Assembly: GCA_030041045.1 (NCBI GenBank)
Contig: JASHOQ010000052.1
Location: forward strand, 1-37,530
Direction: 5' to 3'
Source: Acidobacteriaceae bacterium
GTDB taxonomy: Bacteria; Acidobacteriota; Terriglobia; Terriglobales; Acidobacteriaceae
DNA: 37,530 nucleotides
Part shown: piece by piece, positions 6,942-15,700 of the stretch
How positions within the stretch are numbered: the first letter of the stretch is position 1
How the letters are laid out: every line of letters begins with the position of its first letter
Program-made: the position numbers and the translations under genes
Notes under the pieces: generated by a model
Databases searched by the model: none
The model's input: only the letters and a program-made list of their open reading frames with translations
What the model was told of the DNA's origin: nothing

Positions 6942-7451
6942 CTATTTCGATGCGCTGGAGGGCGTGCCCGTCTGGGACTTAGAAAAGCCGCGAATATAAA
7001 CTACGAGATTCCAAACAGCTTCGTTGCTGGCGCGGCCGTCGCTTTCGGGCGGCATTTTGTCTTTGCCGTTGCGGATAATCATGAAAAGCTCACCGTCTTC
7101 GCGGCCGGCGAGGACCTTCGGATCAGTCCAGTCCGAGAGCGTGAGCTCCATGCTGGTGGCCAGGTCGCTCTTACCGTTGCCGTTATCGCCGTGGCACATG
7201 GCGCAGTCAATCGCGTAAAGATTTTTCGCTCTCGCCTGCGATTCCGGAGTTGGTTTGACGGGGTTTTTGGGATAGGCTGCCGGCGCAGGTGTGATGGCCT
7301 GCGTGGGTGCCATGGCCGGAGCAGGAGCGGGGGACGAGGGTTGGGATTGAGCCGGCGCGGGCGCCTGTGCGCTCACAGCTTGAGCCGGACCGTGCCCGGG
7401 CGCGGCGGCAAGCGCGGTTCCCGCGAAAACGAGCAGAAGCAACTTCGGCAT
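6942..7451 (-). CDS. Secreted class I cytochrome c
   Basis: A 169-residue protein with a signal peptide (MPKLLLLVFAGTALAAA), a long Ala/Pro/Gln-rich linker (about residues 20-65), then a cytochrome c domain. The haem-binding motif is CAMCH in YAIDCAMCHGDNGNGKSD (about residue 84), and the likely distal Met ligand is in KDKMPPE. It would be a periplasmic electron carrier; the low-complexity linker may tether the domain. AGGAGG lies 6 nt before the ATG at 7451, and a perfect TATAAT lies about 70 nt upstream. No oxidase or dehydrogenase is adjacent, so its redox partner is unknown. Confidence 0.9.
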   Translation of the reverse strand: MPKLLLLVFAGTALAAAPGHGPAQAVSAQAPAPAQSQPSSPAPAPAMAPTQAITPAPAAYPKNPVKPTPESQARAKNLYAIDCAMCHGDNGNGKSDLATSMELTLSDWTDPKVLAGREDGELFMIIRNGKDKMPPESDGRASNEAVWNLVVYIRGFSKSQTGTPSSASK

Positions 7452-7519
7452 GGCGGCCCTCCTCGGCAGGATGCCGGGAATTAGGGCATCCAGATTGGTC
7501 CAGGACTTTTCTGACCCGC

Positions 7520-7525
7520 ATTATA
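7520..7525 (-). promoter_or_regulatory. -10 box (TATAAT) upstream of cytochrome c
   Basis: The minus strand reads TATAAT at 7525-7520, between the exporter gene and the cytochrome gene. The region 16-18 nt further upstream has no good -35 match (best TTCTGC), so an extended or activator-dependent promoter is possible. Confidence 0.4.
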
Positions 7526-7637
7526 GGCCCAAAAATGAGCGGCAGAACGTGAGGCCGAACACAAAGAGACACTCCGGTTTCCCGGCGGAGGCGGGAGCAT
7601 GCTCCCGGCAAGGGGAGCGAGGGACTTGAGTTGCGCC

Positions 7638-9296
7638 TTAATGCATGGCGCTGGCGCCGGGGCGCGCGCCCGGCCGATTCTTATTGAGAAGGAAGGCAAG
7701 CAACACCAGACAGACGGACATCCAGGCGAGTTCCATGTAGACATCCTGGTAGCCCTGCATCTGCGCCTGCTGGTTGAGCTGGTTATAGATGGAAGCCTGC
7801 GCCATGCCGGCGCCATTCGCAGGGCCGAAGGCGTTGCCCAGAAAGCTGGTGAGCGAGTTGAGATGCAGCTGATAGCCGATGGAGTTGGGCAACATGTCCT
7901 GCTGAAGATGCTGCTGGTGCCACATGGCGCGCGAGGTGACCTGCGCGTTGGTCATGGCGATAAGCACGCTGCCGCCGATGTTGCGCGCAAAATTGATCAG
8001 CCCGGCCACCTGGTTGCTCTGCTCCTTGGGCAGGCCGACGTAAGCGGCGTTGGTGATGGAGATGAAGCAGAAAGGGATGGGCAGCATCTGCACCACGCGC
8101 AGCCACGAGGCTTCAGCAAAGCTCATTTGCAGGTTGGTCACCCCGGCCGCGTAGCGGAAGCTGATGGCGAACAGGATAAAGCCGCAAACCGCGAGCGTGC
8201 GCGCGGAGATTTTGCTGGTGGCGAAGCCGGCCAGCGGCATGACGACGACCAAGGCAATGCCGCCCGCGGTCAGAGCCAGGCCGGCCGTGGTGGCGTTATA
8301 GCCCAGCAGCAGCTGCAGGAACTGCGGCTGCAGAACCGTATTGGCGTTGAGCACGCCGCCCACCAGCATCATGAGGAAGCAGCAAATGGCGAAATTCTTA
8401 AAGCGGAAAAGCTTGAGATTCATCAAGGGCTGCTTGCGGTGCCACTCCCAGACGATGAGCCCGATCATGCCGCTGACGAACATGACGGCGAAGAAGCGGA
8501 TGAAATCCGAAGCGAACCAGTCATTCTCCTCGCCCTTGTCGAGCATGATCTGCATCCCGCCCATGGCCAGGGTGAGAAAGCTCAGGCCGAGATAATCGAT
8601 GTTCTTGAGGAGGGAGCGATCCGGCTTGATCCACGGCGGATCGTCGACCAGGCGCGTAACCAGAATGAAGGCAAGAATGCCGACGGGAATGTTGATGAAA
8701 AAGATCCAGCGCCAGGTGAAGTTGTCAGTGATCCAGCCGCCGAGAGTGGGTCCAATGGAAGGCGCAAGCACGGCGACCAGGCCGTAAAGCGCGAAGGCCT
8801 GACCGCGCTGCTGGGGTTCGAAGGAATCGGCCATGATGGCCTGAGCCATGGGCTGCAGGCCGCCGCCGCCCGCGCCCTGCAGCACGCGGCAAAGAAGAAG
8901 GACGGTGAGCGACGGCGCCGCACCGCAAAGAAAGCTGGCAACGGTGAAGATGGTGATGCAGAGGACGAAGAAATTGCGGCGCCCCATGACGTTTGAAATC
9001 CAGCCGCCGAGAGGGAGAACAATGGCGTTCGAGACCAGGTAGCTGGTAAGCACCCAGGTGCTCTGATCCTCGCTTGCGCCGAGGCTGCCGGCGATGTGCG
9101 GCAGAGCCACGTTGGCGATCGAGGTATCGAGCACCTCCATGAACGCGGCCAGAGCCACGGTCATGGCGATCAGCCAGGGATTCACCCTGGGCTTCCAAAG
9201 CGCGCTGTCGATCACGCCGGCTGGTTCGGGCGCGGTGCTCGCAGAGGCAGTGGTCAGTCCCGCCGGAGCGGGTAGGGCGGCTTCGTTCTCCGACAA
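7638..9296 (-). CDS. DHA2-family MFS multidrug exporter (EmrB/QacA type, 14 TM)
   Basis: A 552-residue inner-membrane protein. After a 40-residue cytoplasmic tail, TM1 carries the DHA2 signature FMEVLDTSIANVALPHIAG. Motif A appears as GGWISNVMGRRNFF, and motif C-like glycines in CRVLQGAGGGGLQPMAQA. The length and hydrophobic segments fit 14 TM helices. The family exports hydrophobic toxins by proton antiport; substrates cannot be read from sequence. EmrB proteins usually have an EmrA adaptor gene next door; none is here, so it may work alone or share the adaptor at 31-32 kb (unlikely, because that adaptor has its own RND partner). The upstream VWA gene is on the same strand, 277 bp away, which argues against tight coupling. 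A long plus-strand open frame over this gene is antisense shadow. Confidence 0.9.
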   Translation of the reverse strand: MSENEAALPAPAGLTTASASTAPEPAGVIDSALWKPRVNPWLIAMTVALAAFMEVLDTSIANVALPHIAGSLGASEDQSTWVLTSYLVSNAIVLPLGGWISNVMGRRNFFVLCITIFTVASFLCGAAPSLTVLLLCRVLQGAGGGGLQPMAQAIMADSFEPQQRGQAFALYGLVAVLAPSIGPTLGGWITDNFTWRWIFFINIPVGILAFILVTRLVDDPPWIKPDRSLLKNIDYLGLSFLTLAMGGMQIMLDKGEENDWFASDFIRFFAVMFVSGMIGLIVWEWHRKQPLMNLKLFRFKNFAICCFLMMLVGGVLNANTVLQPQFLQLLLGYNATTAGLALTAGGIALVVVMPLAGFATSKISARTLAVCGFILFAISFRYAAGVTNLQMSFAEASWLRVVQMLPIPFCFISITNAAYVGLPKEQSNQVAGLINFARNIGGSVLIAMTNAQVTSRAMWHQQHLQQDMLPNSIGYQLHLNSLTSFLGNAFGPANGAGMAQASIYNQLNQQAQMQGYQDVYMELAWMSVCLVLLAFLLNKNRPGARPGASAMH

Positions 9297-9573
9297 ATGT
9301 CTTCTCCTGCGCGCTCTCTTGAGGTTTATACGATGGGCCGGGGATGTATCAACTCGCGCCGCGGGCCCGCGCCCGGTGCGCAGGCAGGCGATTTACACGC
9401 ATATAGATTCGCAGGAATCCATTCGAGGTGCACGAATCGCGGCCGTAGCGGAATGCGGCGGGGCGGGTTTCCCGGCGAGAATCTCCACTTTCGCTCGGCT
9501 GGTCTCGCGCGGAGGGGATGGTCCGCGGGACCGGCAGTGCGGCCCGCGGATTGGGCAGGGTGCGCCCGGAGCG

Positions 9574-10551
9574 TTATCGCGCGGCTCCGGCCATTTCCGA
9601 GCCGAGAACAAGAACCTGCTGCGGCGCGTCAACCTTGGTTCCCGGAGCATTCACCTTCAGCTTGAGTGTGCCCACTTGCGGCTTGCCGTTCGAGGGCGTC
9701 ATGAAGCCGAGCTCGTACTGATTGTTCAGGCGGCGATCGATGTCTTCGAAGTAGGGCTGGAAGCTGACGGGGTCGCCGAAGCCGATCCAGTAATCGTAAC
9801 CGCCTGTAGCCGTGGTGAGCTGGTCGAGCAGATTCTGGCCGGCGTTGGTGGCGGCCATGGTTTGGTCAAGCCGTCCCGTATTGCGCCAGTAAACGGAATA
9901 GACCACCAGTTGCGCTTTGACTGCGTCAGTGATCGCCGCCTGAAGGTACGGATCCTCGGGATCGTAGTGCAGGGCGCCATCGTAGTAGTCCACGCCGTCC
10001 GTTACCATGACCACCTCACGCCGCGCCTGGCGATTGTTGGAGGGCCAGTGCTGCGCCAGGCTGGAAAGGCAGAAATACGGGCTGGCGCTGATGCCGGGAA
10101 CACCGCCCGTGGGAATGTGCAGCCCGCGCAGGGTCGCCGTGCGATCGGTAGTGAGCGGGCCGGTGAGCTCGGCCTCTCCGTTTTCCATGTAGGCAATGGT
10201 GGCGCTGACGTTGGCAGGCAGCGTCTGCACGAACTTCTCGATGTCGCTCATCTGCGTGCCCAGGCTGGTTCGGGCCGCGCCGTCAATGAGAACCACGAGC
10301 TCAACCGGGGTGTTGGAATTGAACTGCTGCCAGCGCGTGACGGTAGACTCTTTGCCGTTGACCTTGACGCTCAACTCCTGTTGCGAGACCGCAGGAGCCT
10401 GCGCGCCCTTGCTGGGAAGAACGGTCACGACGGCCTCACCCTGGCCCTGCTGATTCTCCGATTGCGCGAGCGCCGGAATAGCCGCGAACGATGTGGCAAC
10501 GAGCAAGACAGCGAGAAACAGGGCAGCGAAAATTGACGGTTTGCTGAACAT
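9574..10551 (-). CDS. Secreted VWFA-related (acidobacterial-type) domain protein
   Basis: A 325-residue protein with a clear signal peptide (hydrophobic run to PALAQS). It then has a short beta-rich segment of the type VTVLPSKG...LSVKVNGKES, and a von Willebrand A-like domain beginning VELVVLIDGAARTS, with a later strand VVMVTDGVDYYDG. This plan matches the VWFA-related domain proteins that are abundant in acidobacteria and of unknown function. The canonical metal-ion site DxSxS is replaced by DGAAR, so metal-dependent ligand binding is doubtful. The C-terminus has KLKVNAPGTKVDAPQQVLVLG. It is transcribed toward the DHA2 exporter but separated by 277 bp with no gene between. Confidence 0.82.
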   Translation of the reverse strand: MFSKPSIFAALFLAVLLVATSFAAIPALAQSENQQGQGEAVVTVLPSKGAQAPAVSQQELSVKVNGKESTVTRWQQFNSNTPVELVVLIDGAARTSLGTQMSDIEKFVQTLPANVSATIAYMENGEAELTGPLTTDRTATLRGLHIPTGGVPGISASPYFCLSSLAQHWPSNNRQARREVVMVTDGVDYYDGALHYDPEDPYLQAAITDAVKAQLVVYSVYWRNTGRLDQTMAATNAGQNLLDQLTTATGGYDYWIGFGDPVSFQPYFEDIDRRLNNQYELGFMTPSNGKPQVGTLKLKVNAPGTKVDAPQQVLVLGSEMAGAAR

Positions 10552-10837
10552 GAGGTAACTCCTTCAAGCGAGTGCCGGGCCCGGGTCGAGCCGGGACGGC
10601 CCCGCCTCATTCCATCTCTTAGATGAAATGACGTGCCAGGAGGCAACAGAGTCGGAGGAGGAATCCAGGTTCTCTCGCGAATCGAGTTAAGTGCTTTTTC
10701 TGGAGAGAGTTGGCGCTTACCGCCTCTTAGAATGCCTGCAGGTCCCAGCCAAGCATCTCTCCCGCTTTGCAAATTGCCCGGGCGCTTCGAGCGCGCCCCG
10801 CGGCCTCGCGCGCGGCCATTTACTCTAAGGGCAGACC

Positions 10838-12157
10838 ATGGTCCATGCTTCCCCAAAGGGTTTTCGGCGCGGCATGGAGGCGTTTGCGTCGCGCGATTTC
10901 CGGCGGTACCAGGCGGCGCGGATCATGGCCGTGCTGGGCGCGCAGGCGCAGTCCGTGGCCGTGGCGTGGCAGGTTTACTCGATCACACACCGGGCCATCG
11001 ACCTGGGTTATACCGGCCTGGCGCTGTTTCTGCCGGGGCTGATTTTTCTTCTTCCCGCCGGCCACGCCGCCGACCGCTTCGACCGGCGGCACGTGATCCT
11101 GGTGTGCTACTCGGTGCAGGTGTTCTGCACCGGGGCGCTGGTGGAACTGGCGCGCCGGGACACAAGGAACATTCTGGCGATTTACGCCGTGCTTTTTCTT
11201 ATCGGCACGGGGCGCGCATTTTCCGGTCCGGCCAGTTCGGCGCTGATTCCGCACCTGGTGCCGGAGAAGCATTTTGTCAATGCGGTGACGTGGGGTGGCG
11301 CGGTTTTTCAACTGGCCAACATTACCGGCCCGGCATTGGGCGGGCTTCTCTACACCTTTCCGGCGGAGCGCTTTGTGCGTGAGTCGGGTCTCGAGGGCGC
11401 GGGCATCGTTTACCTTTTCACGCTGGGCACGCTGCTCTGGTTCCTGGCGCTGGTGGGCACGCTGCACGTGCGGCCCGGGAGGATGGAGCACCGCGAGATT
11501 TCTCTCGAAGTGGTGCTGGCCGGTTTTCGCTACGTGTGGCGAGCCTCGGTGCTGCTGGGGTCGTTCTCACTCGACCTTTTTGTGGTGCTGCTGGGCGGCG
11601 CCACGGCGCTGATGCCGATTTTTGCGCACGACATTCTGCACCAGGGCCCGCGCGGGCTGGGCATGCTGCGCGCGGCGCCGGCCGTGGGCGCGGTGATGAT
11701 GTCGCTGGCGATGGCGCGGTTTCCGCTGCGCCGGCGTGCGGGGCGCTGGCTGTTTGTGTGCGTATCCATTTTCGGCGCGGCCACGATGGTGTTCGGATTT
11801 TCGCGCCTACTGTGGCTTTCGCTCCTGTCTCTGGCCGTGGCCGGCGCGGCAGATACCATCAGCGTGATCATTCGCGGATCGATTCTGCAGCTGGCCACGC
11901 CGCCGGAAATGCGCGGGCGTGTCAGTGCGGTGAATTCGCTGTTTATCGGCGCTTCCAACGAGCTGGGCGAATTCGAAAGCGGATTGACGGCGCAGTGGTG
12001 GGGCGCGGTGCGGGCCACGGTGATCGGCGGCGTGGGCGCGCTGGCGGTGGCGGGATTGTGGACGGTCTTCTTTCCCGGATTGCGCAAGGCCGACGAGCTG
12101 ACGGCGCAATCGCTGCGCGCGCAGATGCTCGAAGAGGAGGAAGCGCAGGGGCTGTGA
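10838..12157 (+). CDS. MFS exporter, EntS-like (12 TM)
   Basis: A 439-residue MFS transporter. TM1-2 include ASRDFRRYQAARIMAVLGAQ, which resembles the start of EntS-type transporters. The loop motif GHAADRFDRRHVILVCY is motif A, and a second-half repeat is centred on ARFPLRRRAGRW. Twelve hydrophobic segments are visible. EntS-type proteins export siderophores or small drugs; no siderophore genes lie nearby, so the substrate is open. The start at 10838 has a weak SD; a downstream Met (MEAFASRDF, 10874) is also possible. The gene is divergent from the VWA gene and is followed by the convergent SDR gene. Confidence 0.83.
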   Translation: MVHASPKGFRRGMEAFASRDFRRYQAARIMAVLGAQAQSVAVAWQVYSITHRAIDLGYTGLALFLPGLIFLLPAGHAADRFDRRHVILVCYSVQVFCTGALVELARRDTRNILAIYAVLFLIGTGRAFSGPASSALIPHLVPEKHFVNAVTWGGAVFQLANITGPALGGLLYTFPAERFVRESGLEGAGIVYLFTLGTLLWFLALVGTLHVRPGRMEHREISLEVVLAGFRYVWRASVLLGSFSLDLFVVLLGGATALMPIFAHDILHQGPRGLGMLRAAPAVGAVMMSLAMARFPLRRRAGRWLFVCVSIFGAATMVFGFSRLLWLSLLSLAVAGAADTISVIIRGSILQLATPPEMRGRVSAVNSLFIGASNELGEFESGLTAQWWGAVRATVIGGVGALAVAGLWTVFFPGLRKADELTAQSLRAQMLEEEEAQGL

Positions 12158-12220
12158 GGGTTGGGGGGTCGGGCGGCCGCGTTCACCTGCGCACTTGCGC
12201 CGCGCGCATGTTCGCGCCCG

Positions 12221-12985
12221 TTAGCGGCAAAGCCATCCGCCGTCGACGGCGAGCACGTGTCCGTGCAGATAGGCGCTGGCGCCGGAAGCAAGAAAGACGG
12301 CTGCGCCGGCGAGGTCAGAGGGCAGGCCCCAGCGGCCTGCGGGAATTCTGTTCAGGATCTGCCCGGAGCGCACGGGATCGGCGCGCAGGGGCGCGGTGTT
12401 CTCCGTGGCCATGTAGCCCGGCGCGATGGCGTTCACGTTGATGCCGAGGGGCGCCCACTCGTTGGCGAGCGCTTTGGTCAGCTGCGCCACCGCGCCCTTC
12501 GACGCCACATAACTCGGGATGAGATAGCCGCCCTGGAAGGACATCATGGAGGCCGTGTTGACGATTTTACCGCGGCCTTGTGCCAGCATTCTGCCCCCGG
12601 CGTACTGGCTGAGGAACCAAACGGCGTTCAGATTCACGTCAATCACTTCGCGCCAGAATTCCTCCGGGTGTTCAGCCGCGGGCGCGCGGCGGATGGCGCC
12701 GGCATTGTTGAAGAGGATGTCGATGGAGCCGAAGGCGGTGACGGTCGAATCGACGAGCATGCGGCAGACCGATTGGTCGCGCACATCGCCCGCGCGGAGA
12801 AGAAAGCGGACGCCGGTCGCGGAAACTTCGTCGGCCACCGAATCCGGCACCCTGTCGTAATTGTGGAGCGTCACGTTGGCGCCGGCCTGCGCCAGGGCGA
12901 TGGCGATTCCGGAGCCGAGACCCTGGCCGGAGCCGGTGACGAGCGCGTTCCGGCCTTTAAGGCTGAAGAGATCGAGAATGGGCAT
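12221..12985 (-). CDS. SDR-family oxidoreductase (KduD-like)
   Basis: A 254-residue classical short-chain dehydrogenase. The nucleotide site TGSGQGLGSGIAIALAQAG is near residue 18, NNAG near 92, the catalytic Ser in NTASMMSFQGG near 145, and Tyr/Lys in PSYVASKGA near 158. The C-terminus ends HGHVLAVDGGWLCR. The overall sequence resembles 2-deoxy-D-gluconate 3-dehydrogenase (KduD), but similar SDRs act on many sugars. The open frame extends 66 codons further upstream, into the TPP riboswitch on the other strand. The start at 12985 is chosen because GAGAGAG lies just before it and MPILDLFSLKGRNALVTG is the normal N-terminus. No kduI or pectin genes are adjacent. Confidence 0.86.
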   Translation of the reverse strand: MPILDLFSLKGRNALVTGSGQGLGSGIAIALAQAGANVTLHNYDRVPDSVADEVSATGVRFLLRAGDVRDQSVCRMLVDSTVTAFGSIDILFNNAGAIRRAPAAEHPEEFWREVIDVNLNAVWFLSQYAGGRMLAQGRGKIVNTASMMSFQGGYLIPSYVASKGAVAQLTKALANEWAPLGINVNAIAPGYMATENTAPLRADPVRSGQILNRIPAGRWGLPSDLAGAAVFLASGASAYLHGHVLAVDGGWLCR

Positions 12986-13072
12986 ATTCTCTCTCAAAAG
13001 AGTCCGGCAACGAGGGGACAATTTGCCGCGGGATTTGCAAATCCAGCCTCGTGGTGCTTCAATGAACATAAT

Positions 13073-13152
13073 TGAAACAGGGGTGCTCCGCAGGTGCGGG
13101 GCTGAGAAGATACCCTCGAACCCGATCCGGATAATACCGGCGTGGGAAGTTT
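13073..13152 (+). promoter_or_regulatory. TPP riboswitch (THI element)
   Basis: The conserved cores are present in order: CAGGGGTGCT, GGGGCTGAGAAGATACCC, GAACCCGATCCGGATAATAC and CCGGCGTGGGAA. CTGAGA and GGATAATACC are the TPP-binding signatures. It lies 80 nt upstream of the TonB receptor start on the same strand, with an SD-sequestering hairpin between them. It assigns the downstream operon to thiamine uptake and salvage, repressed when thiamine pyrophosphate is plentiful. Confidence 0.95.
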
Positions 13153-13191
13153 TCTTGAGCCGAGCGGCAGAATTTCCTTCCATTTGAGCGC

Positions 13192-13232
13192 AAGCTCCTC
13201 TGTTTCATTCGAGCACGAAACAAGAGGAGCTT
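13192..13232 (+). promoter_or_regulatory. SD-sequestering hairpin downstream of TPP aptamer
   Basis: AAGCTCCTCTGTTTC (13192-13206) pairs with GAAACAAGAGGAGCTT (13217-13232) with a single bulged A and a 10-nt loop. The right arm contains the SD AGAGGAG, immediately before the ATG at 13233. This hairpin would hide the ribosome site, so the riboswitch probably controls translation rather than transcription. Confidence 0.8.
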
Positions 13233-15686
13233 ATGCACGCAGCCGGGGCCGCGCTTGAACGCCGGCGATTCCATTCCAATGCAGCGCGCAGAGGCGCAGG
13301 CAGCGCACTGGCTCTGGCCCTTTGCGCAGGTTTTGCCGTGCAGGTGCGCGCACAGAGTTCCGCGCAGCCGCAGAGCGATTCTGCGCCAGCGCCGAACGCT
13401 TCGGCTTCTCAAACTCCGAGGCAAAACCCGCCTGCACCGCAGAAGCCCGCGCCGGTGACCACCACGGTGGTGGTGCATGGCGAGACCAACAGCGATTATT
13501 TGCCCGAGGCGGTGACGGTGGGCACGCTTGCCGCCGAGCCGCTGAAGGAAGCGCCGCTTTCAGCCACGGTAGTGACGCGCGACGCGATGAGCAACCAGAT
13601 TGCGCGGCTGCTATCCGACGTGGTGAAGAACGATGCTTCTGTCGAAGACGATTATGTTCCCGTGGGCTATTACGGCGACTACCAGATTCGCGGCTTTCCT
13701 ATCGACCTGGCCACGGGGCTGGAGATCAACGGGATGACCATTGCCGGGGAGCAGGATGTGCCGCTTGAAAACAAGCAGCAGATCGAGTTCCTGAACGGAT
13801 TGGCGGGCGTGGAGAGCGGCGTGGCTTCGGGCGGAGGGTTGATCGATTACGTGACCAAGCGGCCGGCGGTCATCAGAGCTATGGATGCAGGCACCGATCA
13901 ATTGGGCACGGCCTATGCGGCGACCGATCTGGGAAGGTTTTTCGGCGCACGGCAGCAGGTGGGCGCGCGCGTGAACCTGGCCGGCGAACGAATTCAGACA
14001 TACATGGATGGGACCGCAGGTTGGCGTGCGGTGGGCGCAGGCGCGGCCGACTGGAAGATTACGCCGGATGCGATTCTGAAGGGCGATTTCGAATACCAGC
14101 ACAAGACCGAGCGCGATGGGAGCGGTTACCAACTGCTGGGCGGGACCACGCTGCCGGACATTCACGAAATCTATCCCTCAACGATGCTGGGCGAGCAGGC
14201 GTGGGCGCCGCCCGATACCTACGACACGTTCAACACCGGAGTGCGCGCCGACCTGAACCTGACGCCGCACTGGACGGCGTTTGCGGCCGCGAGCCTGAGC
14301 CATTCGCTCATCCAGGACAATGTGATCTATGCGTATGGCTGCATCTATGAAGCGGAATGCGCGCAGAACCCTGGGCCCGGGCAGTTTCCGGCTTACTTTT
14401 TCGCCCCCGACGGAACCTACGACATTTACGATTACCGCGACCCGGGCGAGCTGCGCATGGACGCCGTGGCCGAGGCGATGGCGATGGGTCATGTGCAGAC
14501 GGGCACCATCGTGCAGGACTTGACGCTCGGCGGCGAGCTGTTCTTGCGCAGCGTGCGGCAGCCGGGATTCTACACGGTGGCGAATCCCGTCTCCCCCGAT
14601 GGGGTGGTGCAGGACGGCGCGGTGTATGCGTACGTGGGGTCGGAAAACATCTATGAGCCGCTTGCGCCGGTTCCCATCGAAAGCCCGCTTGAAGCGGCCG
14701 GCCCGCGCAGACTGTGGGAAGACAGTCATCAATCGTCGCTGGTGCTCGAGGACCGGATTCACTTGCCGGCGCGGATTCAGTTAATCGCCGGCGGGCGGTA
14801 CGACTCGCTGCGCGATCACAATTTTTCGCTCTATGCCTCGTGCTTTGACTTCACGCCGCCCAACAATTGCGCCCTCGAAGCCACGGACAAGCCGGTGTGG
14901 CTGCCGCAGTTTGCGGCCACGTTCACGCCGGCGCGCAGCGTGACGCTCTACGCGAACTACGGCGTGCTGTTGTCGCTCGGACCCGAGGGGCCGTGGTGGG
15001 TTGACAATGCCAGCCAGTTTCTCGCGGCCTACAATACGCGCCAGGTTGAGGCCGGCGCGAAGTACCAGCCGAGCGCGCGCATCCTGCTCACCGCCGACGT
15101 ATTCCGCATGCGCGCGCCGTTCTTTTATCCCAAAGTGATTCAAGCTGCCGATAGCTTTTGCTCCATTAACTCTTCGACCGGCGAGCCCGTGAGTCCCGGC
15201 GATCTCTGCTTCGAGTCCGAAGGCCGCGAAACGCATAATGGCATGGAGTTGAGCGCCGAAGGCACAGCGGCACGCTGGCTGCGGCTTACGGCTTCGGCCG
15301 CGGCCATCGACGCCACCTCTCAGAACACGGGTACGCCTGCCTTCGACGGCAAACAGGTGATCAACGTGCCGCGTCTGCGCACGATGATGTTGGCGGACGT
15401 GGCGCTGCCGCATGGCCACGGCCTTTATCTGATGCCTGCCTGGAGCTACTCGAGCCGCAAGGAGGCCACACGCGACGATACGGTGAGCGTGCCCGGCTAC
15501 AGCCTCTTCGATCTGGGCGTGCGCTACACGCCGGGCGGCGAGCGCGGCCGCGCCACCTTTCGGGTTTACGCGAGTAATGTTGCCGACAGGCGCTACTGGT
15601 CCGATACGGGAGCGAACTACGGCGACACGTTCCTGTGGCTGGGCGCGCCGGCTCTCGTGCGCTTTTCGGCTCACTATACATTTTGA
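13233..15686 (+). CDS. TonB-dependent outer-membrane receptor, TPP-regulated (thiamine uptake)
   Basis: An 817-residue outer-membrane receptor. The N-terminus has a long positively charged signal peptide cleaved near VRAQS, then a Gln/Pro/Ala-rich stretch, then a plug domain (about residues 90-220) with PLSATVVTRDAMS, YQIRGFPID and ESGVASGGGLIDYVTKRP. The remainder is a beta-barrel ending in the outer-membrane signature ALVRFSAHYTF. The architecture resembles siderophore-type receptors such as FhuE, but the TPP riboswitch in its leader and the PnuT-like permease in the same operon assign it to thiamine or a thiamine precursor. The start is fixed by AGAGGAG 4 nt upstream. TonB/ExbBD are not in the window. 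Confidence 0.9.
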   Translation: MHAAGAALERRRFHSNAARRGAGSALALALCAGFAVQVRAQSSAQPQSDSAPAPNASASQTPRQNPPAPQKPAPVTTTVVVHGETNSDYLPEAVTVGTLAAEPLKEAPLSATVVTRDAMSNQIARLLSDVVKNDASVEDDYVPVGYYGDYQIRGFPIDLATGLEINGMTIAGEQDVPLENKQQIEFLNGLAGVESGVASGGGLIDYVTKRPAVIRAMDAGTDQLGTAYAATDLGRFFGARQQVGARVNLAGERIQTYMDGTAGWRAVGAGAADWKITPDAILKGDFEYQHKTERDGSGYQLLGGTTLPDIHEIYPSTMLGEQAWAPPDTYDTFNTGVRADLNLTPHWTAFAAASLSHSLIQDNVIYAYGCIYEAECAQNPGPGQFPAYFFAPDGTYDIYDYRDPGELRMDAVAEAMAMGHVQTGTIVQDLTLGGELFLRSVRQPGFYTVANPVSPDGVVQDGAVYAYVGSENIYEPLAPVPIESPLEAAGPRRLWEDSHQSSLVLEDRIHLPARIQLIAGGRYDSLRDHNFSLYASCFDFTPPNNCALEATDKPVWLPQFAATFTPARSVTLYANYGVLLSLGPEGPWWVDNASQFLAAYNTRQVEAGAKYQPSARILLTADVFRMRAPFFYPKVIQAADSFCSINSSTGEPVSPGDLCFESEGRETHNGMELSAEGTAARWLRLTASAAAIDATSQNTGTPAFDGKQVINVPRLRTMMLADVALPHGHGLYLMPAWSYSSRKEATRDDTVSVPGYSLFDLGVRYTPGGERGRATFRVYASNVADRRYWSDTGANYGDTFLWLGAPALVRFSAHYTF

Positions 15687-15700
15687 TTCTTCCGTGGGGG

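Noticed and set aside
7599..8996. 465-codon plus-strand frame
   Set aside because: It is antisense to the DHA2 exporter and shows a shadow composition with no recognisable motif.
12986..13183. N-terminal 66-codon extension of the SDR dehydrogenase
   Set aside because: It overlaps the TPP riboswitch on the other strand and lacks homology to SDR proteins; a good SD precedes the Met at 12985.
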